Assembly: GCF_001897285.1 (NCBI RefSeq)
Contig: NZ_MKSM01000118.1
Coordinates: 1 to 42,747, forward strand
Direction of reading: 5' to 3'
From: Nitrobacter sp. 62-23
GTDB taxonomy: Bacteria; Pseudomonadota; Alphaproteobacteria; Rhizobiales; Xanthobacteraceae
DNA length: 42,747 nt
A program made the position numbers and the translations under genes. Below, piece by piece: positions 25,280-33,778 of the stretch. Below the pieces are notes generated by a model. The model made no database searches. It was not told where the DNA came from and saw nothing but the letters and a program-made list of their open reading frames with translations. How positions within the stretch are numbered: the stretch's first letter is position 1; each line of letters opens with the position of its first letter.

Positions 25280-26251
25280 TCACGCGGCAACTGTTGGAGC
25301 CTGCTGGCGCCTTGCATTCGCGTAGAGAGCACCGACCGCGCAGGAAGCCATCCGAGCGCGCGCCGAGTCTGCACGCGACGTCAGAACGACAGGCACCCGA
25401 GCACCAAGCACGATACCCGCGCTATCTGCCTTGGCAAAGTAAGCGAGATTTTTCGCCAGCATATTGCCAGCTTCGAGGTCGGGTACGAGCAGAATCTGCG
25501 CTCGTCCGGCAACCTCGGACCTGATTCCCTTGATCCGTGCCGCTTCCGCATCGATCGCGTTATCGAAGGCAAGCGGGCCATCGAGCACGCCCCCAGTGAT
25601 CTGGCCACGATCGGCCATTTTACAGAGCGCAGCAGCTTCGACCGTAGATGGAATACTTGAAGTCACGGTTTCAACCGCCGACAGGATCGCCACACGAGGC
25701 GATTTTCCGAAGCCGGTTTGCGTATAGAGATCAATGGCGTTCTGAATGATATCGCGCTTGGCATCGAGATCTGGAAAAATGTTGATGGCCGCGTCCGTGA
25801 CAAACAGCGTTTCGGCATAGGCCGGCACATCCATTACGAACACATGGCTGATCCGCCGGTTGGTTCGCAGCCCGCCTATCTTTGCCGTAATGCTGCGCAT
25901 GAGTTCGTCGGTGTGCAGGCTGCCCTTCATCAACATCTCGCCCGCGGCAGCATGGATGAGCTCAACACCCTTTGCAGCCGCAGCCTCGCTGTGCGCCACA
26001 TCGACAATCTTGAAGCCGGAGACGTCGAAGCCACACTTGCTGGCCGTATCCCTGATTTTCGTCTCAGGTCCGACCAACGTCGGCCGGATAATGCCTGCCG
26101 ACGCGCTGTCGACAACGCCACGCAGCGAGGTCTCATCGCAGGGGTACACGACAATGGTCGGTGTTGGCAGAACCGCCTTGGCCGCAGCGATCAGACGGTC
26201 ATACTTGCTGGGAGAACGCGTTTTTTCTGTATCGACCGGCGAGGCGTTCAT
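25280..26251 (-). CDS. pta: Phosphate acetyltransferase (PTA/PTB family)
   Basis: 323 residues, the compact single-domain form. Converts acetyl-CoA and phosphate to acetyl phosphate. It has [59 protein letters not shown] and the C-terminal [20 protein letters not shown] block of the family. Phosphate butyryltransferase is close in sequence, but the pairing with acetate kinase favours acetyl. ATG 26251 has GGAG upstream and lies 29 bases after the DUF3141 stop. Confidence 0.92.
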   Translation of the reverse strand: MNASPVDTEKTRSPSKYDRLIAAAKAVLPTPTIVVYPCDETSLRGVVDSASAGIIRPTLVGPETKIRDTASKCGFDVSGFKIVDVAHSEAAAAKGVELIHAAAGEMLMKGSLHTDELMRSITAKIGGLRTNRRISHVFVMDVPAYAETLFVTDAAINIFPDLDAKRDIIQNAIDLYTQTGFGKSPRVAILSAVETVTSSIPSTVEAAALCKMADRGQITGGVLDGPLAFDNAIDAEAARIKGIRSEVAGRAQILLVPDLEAGNMLAKNLAYFAKADSAGIVLGARVPVVLTSRADSARARMASCAVGALYANARRQQAPTVAA

Positions 26252-26280
26252 AATTCCGCTCCGAATCTTACCGATTCACG

Positions 26281-28506
26281 CTATGATGCCTTCGCCTGAT
26301 CGAAGGAGGACAGGCTCGATGCATTGTCCGAAACTTCGTTCGCGTCGACACCGAAAAGTTCCGCAACACGTTTCAGGCGCTGGGCGACCTCACCCGAGAT
26401 CGTCGCGCTGGCGGACAGCACTTCGCCGACTTTCGCGAAGGCCGTTTGACGGATGTTTGAATCGTCGGGCAACAGTTTCGGTATGGCGGTCAACGCCCCT
26501 TCCTGATCCAGCAGAAGCATGAAGAACTGCTCCCGGACCACCATCTTGAACTCGCTCAATGTCAGCCGCGCACCGACGTTGCTCCGGTGAACGTTACGCA
26601 GCGCTTCAAGGCTACGCTCGTCCACCATTCCTCTCGCCGACCCGACATAAAGCAGACTGCGAATGGCCGCTTCGCGAAGTCCACCTTCACCAATTCTGGA
26701 TTTCAGCTCGGCGATCCGCCTGTTGAGCATTTCCCGGTGTGCAGCAGACATCTCCGGCGAGCGCGATGGGGTGGATTGCAGATCGATTCCGGCAGCCGCT
26801 TGCAACGCCGGCGAGCCGTAAACCGCAAGAAAGGTCGCCTCGCTGAGCGCCTCCTGTGAATCTCGCCAACTGTCGAGTGCGTGAACAATTTGCCTGGAAG
26901 CCTGCTCCTGAAAGGCAAGGAGGGGATTATCCGTCGAGACCTGCTTGCGATCCTTACTCACTTGGTCAGCCAATGACTTCACCATTGACATCAACGGATT
27001 CTGGCTGCTGAAAGCTTCATACTGGAGCCGCAGTGGATGCAGATTTCGCGCCAGCTCCGCCATCTGTGGCGTCACCATCCCTCTGATCCAAGGCTGCAGG
27101 AACTTTCGGTAGGCGGCCAGATTGATTTCCGATACTCGCTTGGCGGCGGCAAACCGCCGCTCATCTTCAAGCGAATTGCCACCCATGGCGCGGATATCAT
27201 CAAGCGTCCGCGCCTCGCAACGCATGACCCACTGGCCGGCGGCAAGGTCGGCATTCGTCGTGTCGGCGCCCTTGGCCTCGAAAGTCGCCTCGTAGAGACC
27301 GGGTGGCAAGATATCAATCAGATCGATATTGCTGGAAAACTCCGCGTGTTCTTTCTTGGCAATGCCGCCGGAAACGAAGATGCCGAGATGGCCGACACTC
27401 TCGTGGACCGTGTAGACGATCGTTTGCCCGTAGGCCCTGATTTCGTCGACGTCTGCATAGAGATCGAGAATCCAGTGCAATGCCTGCTGCGGCGGGGTAA
27501 TATTATCTCCCTTGGAGCAGAACACCACGATCGGTGATCTGATATTACGCAGGTCGACCGCTTGACCATCAGACATCCTGATACGACCGGCAGCGAGGTT
27601 GTTGCCAACGAACAGCTCGTCGACGATGAACTGGATCTCCTCAGCATTCAGATTGACGTGCCCGCCCCACCAGCGTTCGAAGTCGAGATATCGCTCGGCC
27701 TCGGTATCGACCTTTGAGTAAACATTGTACTGTTTGGTCCACAGTGTATTCGAAGGATTCTGACTCTCGAAGTTTTGCACGAGCCAGGCGCCATCGAATT
27801 TACCGGCTCCGAGATCACACGTTAGCGCTGTTAGCCAGCCTCCTCCCAGCAGACCACCCAAGTAGCGCATCGGGTATTTTCCACGCACCCCCGCCCAATA
27901 GGCAAGCGGCGCGCCAGCGATGATGACAGGGCCGAACAGTTCGGGTCGCAGCGATGCAATGATCATGACGGCCCAGCCAGCCTGGCAATTTCCGATAACA
28001 CACGGCTTGCCGTCGGCTTTCGGATGAAGGCTGATGACCTTCTCGATGAACAGAGCTTCGGCGCGCGCGATCCGCTCGATTGTTTGTCCAGGCATCGGCT
28101 CGGGCAGGAAGCCGATGAAATAGCATGGATGCCCCGCTTTCAGCGCAACTCCGATTTCGCTGTCTGCTTTGAATCCTCCGATTCCAGGGCCATGTCCAGC
28201 ACGAGGATCGACCACGATAAATGGTCGCCGGTCGGGATCAATTTCAATGTCTGTGGGCGGGATAATGCGTACCAGCACATAATTTACCGGTTCATCCAGT
28301 TTACGGCCATCGATGATGAGTTCGGCGGCATATTGCAGGACATGCGGTGCTGTCTGCGCGGCGTGTTCCCGATACTGATCGCCGCGTCGCCGCAAGACGT
28401 CCAGGAACAGGACGCTGCGTTGACCGGCGTCGATCATGTACTCTACGGCCGAAGCAACAAATCCTGACAAGGGACCGCCCGGCGGCGTTGCTTTGTCCAT
28501 CAGCAT
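26281..28506 (-). CDS. DUF3141 protein, PHA-synthase-like alpha/beta hydrolase
   Basis: 741 residues. The first 400 form an alpha/beta-hydrolase resembling PHA synthases: PFIVVDPRAGHGPGIGG, the nucleophile elbow IGNCQAGW (Cys in place of Ser, as in PhaC), SPIVVFCSKGDNITPP with the acid, and VHESVGHLGIFVSGG with the His. The C-terminal half is helical and ends with a TerB-like stretch (LLYVGSARGMVDERSLEAL). It is often annotated as polyhydroxyalkanoate synthase-like, but the real substrate is unknown. ATG 28506 is preceded by GAGG. First gene of the pta-ackA-fabI operon, with a FixK-type box 54 bases upstream. A role in storing acyl-CoA units under low oxygen is inference. Confidence 0.88.
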   Translation of the reverse strand: MLMDKATPPGGPLSGFVASAVEYMIDAGQRSVLFLDVLRRRGDQYREHAAQTAPHVLQYAAELIIDGRKLDEPVNYVLVRIIPPTDIEIDPDRRPFIVVDPRAGHGPGIGGFKADSEIGVALKAGHPCYFIGFLPEPMPGQTIERIARAEALFIEKVISLHPKADGKPCVIGNCQAGWAVMIIASLRPELFGPVIIAGAPLAYWAGVRGKYPMRYLGGLLGGGWLTALTCDLGAGKFDGAWLVQNFESQNPSNTLWTKQYNVYSKVDTEAERYLDFERWWGGHVNLNAEEIQFIVDELFVGNNLAAGRIRMSDGQAVDLRNIRSPIVVFCSKGDNITPPQQALHWILDLYADVDEIRAYGQTIVYTVHESVGHLGIFVSGGIAKKEHAEFSSNIDLIDILPPGLYEATFEAKGADTTNADLAAGQWVMRCEARTLDDIRAMGGNSLEDERRFAAAKRVSEINLAAYRKFLQPWIRGMVTPQMAELARNLHPLRLQYEAFSSQNPLMSMVKSLADQVSKDRKQVSTDNPLLAFQEQASRQIVHALDSWRDSQEALSEATFLAVYGSPALQAAAGIDLQSTPSRSPEMSAAHREMLNRRIAELKSRIGEGGLREAAIRSLLYVGSARGMVDERSLEALRNVHRSNVGARLTLSEFKMVVREQFFMLLLDQEGALTAIPKLLPDDSNIRQTAFAKVGEVLSASATISGEVAQRLKRVAELFGVDANEVSDNASSLSSFDQAKAS

Positions 28507-28559
28507 GTCTCGACCTCGCTGTCGTGCAACTCATTCAAGGGGCATCGAGGCATCGAACG

Positions 28560-28573
28560 TTGATCTAGGTCAA
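28560..28573. promoter_or_regulatory. FNR/FixK-type box upstream of DUF3141-pta-ackA-fabI
   Basis: TTGATCTAGGTCAA, an exact TTGAY-N4-RTCAA palindrome in the 77-base gap before the DUF3141 gene, 54 bases from its ATG. Confidence 0.85.
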
Positions 28574-28583
28574 CGTTCGCCAA

Positions 28584-29666
28584 TCAGCTTGGCAATGACG
28601 CTGTGCCGGCGCGATCGCTACGTATCCAGGCCACCGTCAATTCCCAGGCCAGAGAGAGAATGATCGGCCCTATGAAGAGGCCGACAAGTCCATGCGCGAG
28701 CGTCCCTCCGATCACCCCGACAAAGATGACAAGTGTCGGGGTCGTCAGGCCGCGCTTCATCACGAGCGGCTTCAAGATATTGTCGAGTACGCCGACGAGG
28801 CCCAGGAACACTGTCAGCAGCAACGCTGTCGTGAAATCCTTGTCCGTCCAGATCCAGATGATCACGGGAACCAAGACGATTGCCGCGCCGACTTGAATGA
28901 TCGACAGGATCATAACCGCGAATGCCAGCAGGCCGGCGCTGGGGATACCCGTCAGCTTGAAACCAATGCCGGCCAGCAGGGATTGAATGATTGCGACGCC
29001 GATGACCCCCTGGGACACCGCGCGGATGGTCGCACCCGCCAGTTCGAGGAAATGTTCGCTCTGCTCAGGCACGATACGGTAGAGGAAGCTTTTGCCTGCC
29101 TCTGCAAGCTGCGAGCCGTAGGGGAAGAGAAACCCGACCAGCGCTACGGAGAGGAGAAACTTCAGCATGCCGACGCCGGCATTGCCGGCAAGAGCCAGCA
29201 AAATGCCTGCCAATGGCTTCAGATACGGAGCCACCTCACGCATGGCAGCTCGAATGTTGCGGGACGCCTGATCCCAGAACTCGTAAAGATTCGGGCCGAT
29301 GAACGGCCAGTTATTGACGCTTTCCGGCGGGGATGGAATCACGAAGTTACCAGCGCTCAGATTTCCAGCAAACTCCTTCACCCCCTCCAAGGCATTCAAG
29401 CCAAGCCAGGTTGCTGGTCCGATGACAATTCCAAGATTGATGAGGGTGAGAATCGCCGCTGCGAGCTTTGGACGGCCGCCGAGAAACTTGGAAAGGAAAT
29501 TGAAGACAGGATAGAGCGCAACAGTGAGTACAATGCTCCAAGCCAATATCGGCACGAAGGGACGGATCAGAACAAACGTCCAGTAAATCAAAAAAGCAAG
29601 CAACCCGAGCCGGATCACAAGCTGGATGACGTCGTCTCCGGGTAAGTATTGGCGAAAGGTTTTCAA
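28584..29666 (-). CDS. AI-2E family (PerM/TqsA-like) membrane protein
   Basis: 360 residues with about eight hydrophobic spans. It has the family's layout: two N-terminal spans, a soluble loop (about 65-140) and a C-terminal block with GVLDNILKPLVMKRGLTTPT and VGVIGGTLAHGLVGLFIGPI, which is the signature. Members export signals, sodium or other small solutes; the substrate here is unknown. The start is TTG 29666, 7 bases after GGAGG; the GTG at 29693 lies before that ribosome site. Divergent from the GNAT gene, with a FixK-type box midway. Confidence 0.88.
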   Translation of the reverse strand: MKTFRQYLPGDDVIQLVIRLGLLAFLIYWTFVLIRPFVPILAWSIVLTVALYPVFNFLSKFLGGRPKLAAAILTLINLGIVIGPATWLGLNALEGVKEFAGNLSAGNFVIPSPPESVNNWPFIGPNLYEFWDQASRNIRAAMREVAPYLKPLAGILLALAGNAGVGMLKFLLSVALVGFLFPYGSQLAEAGKSFLYRIVPEQSEHFLELAGATIRAVSQGVIGVAIIQSLLAGIGFKLTGIPSAGLLAFAVMILSIIQVGAAIVLVPVIIWIWTDKDFTTALLLTVFLGLVGVLDNILKPLVMKRGLTTPTLVIFVGVIGGTLAHGLVGLFIGPIILSLAWELTVAWIRSDRAGTASLPS

Positions 29667-29731
29667 GGATGCACCTCCATCTGAGGCGAACACATCGTCG
29701 TCAAGCTACCGGCAGCTCTCGCGCCATAGTC

Positions 29732-29745
29732 TTGATCCAAATCAA
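29732..29745. promoter_or_regulatory. FNR/FixK-type box in divergent AI-2E/GNAT promoter
   Basis: TTGATCCAAATCAA, an exact palindrome almost equidistant (about 65 bases) from the two divergent start codons. It could serve both. Confidence 0.85.
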
Positions 29746-29811
29746 ACAGCCGTGAGTTGGCTTGAGCTTCAACGGTTCCGATCACACCGCTGTCCTGGTT
29801 TGCCGGAACCA

Positions 29812-30333
29812 ATGACTAAAGCCATCAACTACAGTGCACGCGAGCTTCTGCGCGACGGCAGTCAAGTCGAAATCCGCGCGCTCCGGCAGGAAGATGAAGC
29901 CGCCATGCTCGCCGCGATCGAAAGGACCAGCGCACAATCACTCCAGCGCCGTTTCTTCGCCATGAAGCGTCACTTCTCGGAAAAGGAGCGAACCTTTTTC
30001 ATGAAGGTCGATTTCAAAAGTCATGTCGCGATTGTAGCGCTCGTAGAAGATTCCGGCCGCAAGCTGATCGCCGGAGGCGGCAGGTACATTGTCTTCGAGC
30101 ATGGGCGAGCCGAGATGGCATTTGTCGTTGTCGATGCTTGGCAGGGACGAGGCGTCGGCTCAATTCTGATGCGCCATCTCATTAAGCTCGCGAGCGATGC
30201 AGGGTTACAGGAGTTAACGGCTGATGTTCTGCCCGAGAACGCCGCAATGAGAAACGTATTCGATAAATTCGGCTTCACGCCGGCCGCGCACCAAGACCCG
30301 CAGACACTTCATCTAGTGCTGATGCTCTCTTAG
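29812..30333 (+). CDS. GNAT family N-acetyltransferase
   Basis: 173 residues from ATG 29812; the frame is open further upstream but without a ribosome site. The acetyl-CoA loop is seen in WQGRGVGSILM (Q/RxxGxG/A), followed by TADVLPENAAMRNVFDKFGF, the usual C-terminal GNAT block. It resembles the acetyltransferase domain of Pat-type protein acetylases (VEIRALRQEDEAAMLAAIER). Acetylation of metabolic enzymes such as acetyl-CoA synthetase is possible. Co-control with Pta-AckA would fit, but this is inference. Confidence 0.85.
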   Translation: MTKAINYSARELLRDGSQVEIRALRQEDEAAMLAAIERTSAQSLQRRFFAMKRHFSEKERTFFMKVDFKSHVAIVALVEDSGRKLIAGGGRYIVFEHGRAEMAFVVVDAWQGRGVGSILMRHLIKLASDAGLQELTADVLPENAAMRNVFDKFGFTPAAHQDPQTLHLVLMLS

Positions 30334-30937
30334 AAAGCGCTTCTTAAACGGGGGGCGGGGCAGCGTTGATTTAAAATGAAGCCTCCCGGAACTGAAAAAT
30401 CCCCTTGCTGCACTCTGTAGCTGGACGTGCCTTGAAGCCTCAATGTTTTGGTGAACGCTTGCGGTGATCCCGTAGCGCGGCTTTTTGCAGATAATTTCGG
30501 CTTTCCGTGATCTAGGCTCAGATGGGGTAGACCATCAACTCAAGGAATTTCGAATCTGTGCTGACGGTTGGGTCGCTCAAATCGATTCGAGGACGGCCAG
30601 ATGGTCAATGAGGACTGCAAACTGAAGCTCGAAAAAAGGGGAGATCGGACCGCTGCTACAAGCGCGGGCGCGCCATATCGGCTGAGCGCTCCCGCTCGCC
30701 ACGCCGGCTCATTGGCCCACCAATCCAAACTGTCAGATTAAGTCGAGACTTTTACATCGTTGACCGATCGAACAAGATTCAGGAGGCTCCTGAGCAGCAG
30801 GTAAAAGTACTAGTCGCCAAGGACACCAGCACGGTGTCCACCGGACTCTTCCAAACATTGAATGAGATGCTCGACGCTCAAAGAAAGCGACTGTCAATCT
30901 TACGAAACAACATACCGAACATCGTGCTGCTATTGCT
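30334..30937. other. Gene-free stretch between GNAT and IS3
   Basis: About 600 bases without a convincing gene. AGATGGGGTAGAC (30520-30532) resembles the string ahead of the IS110 remnant at 4354, so scraps of IS110 ends may be present. The rest is unassigned. Confidence 0.4.
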
Positions 30938-31525
30938 TGTCCGTCGTCGGGGATTTTGGGACCATCGGCGGTGTGAGCTAACGGAGGCTCTGGCCCATCA
31001 GGATTGTCATTTTAGGCGGCCGCTTGTCGATGAAGCAAGCGGCGTTGTTTGATGGTTTCGCGTTTGATCCTTTCCCTTTCCAGCATGATGATGTCGCCGC
31101 GCCCAATGTAGACGTCGGCGAGAGCGAGATTGCCGATGCTTTCGTGGTAGCGGCGATGGTTGTAGTGATCGACGAACGTCGCGACTTTCGCTCGAGATCA
31201 CCCGGCAGAAAGTAGTTTTCCAGCTGGATACGGTTCTTCAGCGTCTGGTGCCAGCGTTCGATCTTTCCCTGGGTCTGGGGGTGGCAGGGTGCTCCGCGTG
31301 TGTGCTCCATACCCTTGTCGGATAGCCAGGCGGCAAGCTCTGACGAGACGTAGGACGGGCCATTGTCGGACAGTAGCCGCGGCCGCTGCAGGGCTCTGGC
31401 GCTGTCGCAGCCGGATGCCTGCAACGCCATGGTCAGCGTGTCGGTGACGTCTTCCGCCTTCATCGTGGTGCGCAGCTTCCACGCGATGATGTAGCGAAAG
31501 AAGTCGTCGAGCACGGTCGACAGGT

Positions 31526-32513
31526 GGGAGTGTCGGAAATTCTGTGTTTGAGGCAGGTGAACCATCATGCGGTGACGAAACGCTCGTTGAACATGATGGC
31601 GAATTGAGTCTTCGCCTCGGACCATTCGCGCGGTGGGCGTTTCCACTCAGCCGCGGCGCGGTTGAGACACAGATACAGTAATTTTGTTGCGGCGTCATCG
31701 GTTGGAAAATGACCTCGCATCCGCATGGCCCGGCGGGCGTTGATGGCCTCCGGAAAACCCCTCAGTCCATCGACGACGGCAATCAGGATGTCACTGACGT
31801 TGCGGCCCTTGAGTTCATTCATGACGCGCAACCAGAACTTAGCGCCTTCGGTTTGTTCGATCCACAGACCCAGAATATCTTTGGTGCCGTCAGGCAGGAC
31901 GCCCAACGCGATGTAGGCCGCCTTGTTGCGTACGAAGCCTTCGTCGCGAATTTTGACCCGTAAGGCGTCGAAGAACACCAGCGGATAGCTGACATCGAGC
32001 GGCCGGTTTTGCCATTCCGCGATCTCGTCCAGAACGGCATCGGTCACCGCTGAGATCAGATCGGGCAAGACGTCGATGCCGTAAATCTCCTCGAGATGGC
32101 CGCCGATCTCGCGCACGCTCATGCCGCGGGCGTACGTCGAAATAATCCTGTCGTTGAAATCCGGAAACCGGCGTTGATATTTGGCGATCAATTGAGGATC
32201 GAAGGTGCCGGCACGGTCGCGCGGCATCGCCAGCGTGACCTTCGATGTTGCCGTCGAAACCGACTTCTTCGAATAGCCATTGCGGTGATTGGATTTGCCG
32301 CCGGCGGTCTCCGCCTCAAGGTGCTCGTCGAGTTCGGTGTTCAAGATCCGTTCCGATAGCGCTCTCTTTAACTCATCGACCAGGCCGTCTTTGCCGAAAA
32401 CATCCTTCGGCTCACGACCTGCGAGAAGCTGATCCAAAACCTCTTTCTCGATAGCCATATGATGCTCCTTCGCTTCATCAGTATGGCCTCAAACACAAGA
32501 TTCCTGACAGTCC
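31526..32513 (-). mobile_element. IS256-family deletion derivative inside IS3
   Basis: 988 bp bounded by inverted repeats GGGAGTGTCGGAAATTC (left) and GGGACTGTCAGGAATC (right, read inward), both running on to TGTGTTTGAGGC. It is flanked by a 9-bp target duplication TCGACAGGT at 31517-31525 and 32514-32522, typical of IS256. Full elements are about 1.3 kb; the missing 300 bp are inside the transposase gene. Confidence 0.9.
31565..32458 (-). CDS. IS256 transposase with in-frame internal deletion
   Basis: A 297-residue open frame; the family norm is about 400. The N-terminal two thirds are normal, with Asp164 (VFFDALRVKI) and Asp230 (AVVDGLRGFPEAI). After residue 240 the sequence jumps straight to RMRGHFPTDDAATKLLYL, the normal C-terminus. 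About 100 residues are gone, including the CxxH region and the segment TTNAIExLN that carries the catalytic Glu. The frame is preserved, so a stable but inactive protein could be made. It might interfere with intact transposases elsewhere in the genome, which is speculation. Confidence 0.9.
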   Translation of the reverse strand: MAIEKEVLDQLLAGREPKDVFGKDGLVDELKRALSERILNTELDEHLEAETAGGKSNHRNGYSKKSVSTATSKVTLAMPRDRAGTFDPQLIAKYQRRFPDFNDRIISTYARGMSVREIGGHLEEIYGIDVLPDLISAVTDAVLDEIAEWQNRPLDVSYPLVFFDALRVKIRDEGFVRNKAAYIALGVLPDGTKDILGLWIEQTEGAKFWLRVMNELKGRNVSDILIAVVDGLRGFPEAINARRAMRMRGHFPTDDAATKLLYLCLNRAAAEWKRPPREWSEAKTQFAIMFNERFVTA

Positions 32514-33012
32514 CTCGACAGGTAGAACCATCCCCATCCGCTGACCTCGAGATAGGTAAAAATCGGTTCTGCCAGAGCTGGTTCGGCGCTGTCGTCTTGT
32601 CGTGGAATTCGGCGGCGGCCTTGATGACGATGAAGGCCGGGCTGGTGATCAGGTCATGGGCCTTGAACAGGCGATAGACCGAAGATTCCGACACGAAGTA
32701 GCCCTTGGTATCGGTGAAGGTGACCGCCAACTCCCGAGGCGATAGCTCCGGCTCATTTAGCGCCAGCTCGATGATCTGATCTCGCGTCTCCTCGGGAATG
32801 CGGTTCCAAACCCGGTTCGGCCGAGGCCTGCGATCCTCCAGCGCGTCGATACCGCCAGTGAGGAAGCGATCATGCCAGCGATTGAGGTCGACCGGGCAAC
32901 GCCAAGTTTTTGCAGCGTGCGCCGCGCCGACAGGCGCGACTGCTCGACCAGCCGGATGATCTCCAGCTTCTCGGATGCGGGATATCTCATTCGTCGTCGC
33001 CCCCATCCGCGA

Positions 33013-33360
33013 TCATGCTTTTTTAAGCAGCCGCAGCTCCAGCGCCTGTTCGGCGACGACCTCCTTGAGATCGCGCGCCTCCTTGCGCAGCACTTTCACC
33101 TCGTCGCTGGTGGCCGCCCGCGCCGTATCGCCGGCAAGCCGCTTCTTGCCGGCTTCCAGGAACTCCTTCGACCAGTTGTAGTTCAGGCTCTCAGCGATGC
33201 CTTCGCGGCGGCATAGCGCGGCGATCGACTCCTCACCGCGTAGGCATTCCAGTACGATCCGGATCTTCTCTTCGGCCGAATACTGCTTGCGGGTCGCACG
33301 GCGGATGTCCTTGATGACCTGCTCCGCTGGCGCTTTCCCTGTCCCGGATTTCTGTCTCAT
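33013..33360 (-). CDS. IS3-family transposase OrfA
   Basis: 115 residues. It has a helix-turn-helix (RKQYSAEEKIRIVLECLRGE, then IAALCRREGIAESLNYNWSK) followed by a leucine-zipper-like region (VLRKEARDLKEVVAEQALEL), the standard OrfA layout. It starts at ATG 33360 and ends 22 bases before OrfB. Intact, but without a working OrfB. Confidence 0.88.
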   Translation of the reverse strand: MRQKSGTGKAPAEQVIKDIRRATRKQYSAEEKIRIVLECLRGEESIAALCRREGIAESLNYNWSKEFLEAGKKRLAGDTARAATSDEVKVLRKEARDLKEVVAEQALELRLLKKA

Positions 33361-33447
33361 CTTCGCTCCTTTGAAAGGCTACGATGAACCAGAAATCCTC
33401 CGTTCGCAGTTAAGCCGCCTTGGTCCCATCAGCGCTGGCGCCGGACA

Positions 33448-33627
33448 CTTCGATTTATGAGCCATCCGCTCCGGTAGGGAATGGAGCTGTAGATAGATGT
33501 TGCCGACGAACAGAATGGCCATGAGCAGAACGATGCCCATGACGACCATGAGAATGTCTATGTCACCGGGCGCGGTGATGAAGGGGGGCAAATGATGCGG
33601 CGTGAGCGGATGCAGCGACTCGTTCAA
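33448..33627 (-). pseudogene. Membrane protein gene truncated by IS3
   Basis: From TTG 33627 (GGGGA upstream) the frame reads LNESLHPLTPHHLPPFITAP, one hydrophobic span (DILMVVMGIVLLMAILFVGN), then IYLQLHSLPERMAHKSK. At this point the IS3 end begins, and translation continues into transposon sequence for about 20 codons. The same family, in decayed form, is at 16082-16290, where the missing C-terminal half (QFEIVA and a last hydrophobic span) can be seen. The lost half is not found beyond the left end of the IS3, so it was deleted. Confidence 0.7.
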
Positions 33628-33778
33628 GACAGTCCCCAATATTGCTCACCAACAAATTACAATCGGTACAAACCACGGAACTCCATCCTTGCACAAGGTC
33701 GGAGCGTGGCAAGTGCAATCGATCTAGGGACGCTTTGGGTGGGGGTTGACGAGAATCGTCGGAACACGCGAAACCAAA

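Larger units (their letters stand above)
31012..32990 (-). pseudogene. IS3 transposase OrfB, multiply broken
   Basis: DDE integrase-type transposase in pieces. From ATG 32990 it reads MRYPASEKLEIIRLVEQS. A one-base loss near 32884 changes the frame to NRWHDRFLTGGIDALEDRR. A further shift near 32560 hides TDFTYLEVSGWGWFYLS, which carries the first Asp. The IS256 copy then interrupts it. The rest resumes as STVLDDFFRYIIAWKL, LLSDNGPSYVSSELAAWL (second Asp) and GKIERWHQTLKNR (Glu). One more shift near 31197 precedes TFVDHYNHRRYHESIGNL and the TAA at 31012. It cannot make an active enzyme. Confidence 0.85.
30938..33447 (-). mobile_element. IS3-family element interrupted by an IS256 derivative
   Basis: The ends begin TGTCCG on both strands. 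The left end (30938 on) reads TGTCCGTCGTCGGG, then GGGACCATCGGCGG, then AACGGAGG. The right end (33447 backward) reads TGTCCGGCGCCAGC, then GGGACCAAGGCGG, then GAACGGAGG. That makes imperfect inverted repeats of about 50 bp. Without the insertion the element is about 1.5 kb, normal for IS3. OrfA is intact; OrfB is broken. The flanks (GCT on the left, CTT on the right) are not a direct repeat, so one side has probably been lost by deletion. It truncates a membrane-protein gene at 33448. Confidence 0.8.

Noticed and set aside
28692-29645. A 317-codon open frame on the plus strand
   Set aside because: Shadow of the AI-2E permease gene; composition (Asp, Gln, Arg rich) is typical of antisense frames in high-GC DNA.
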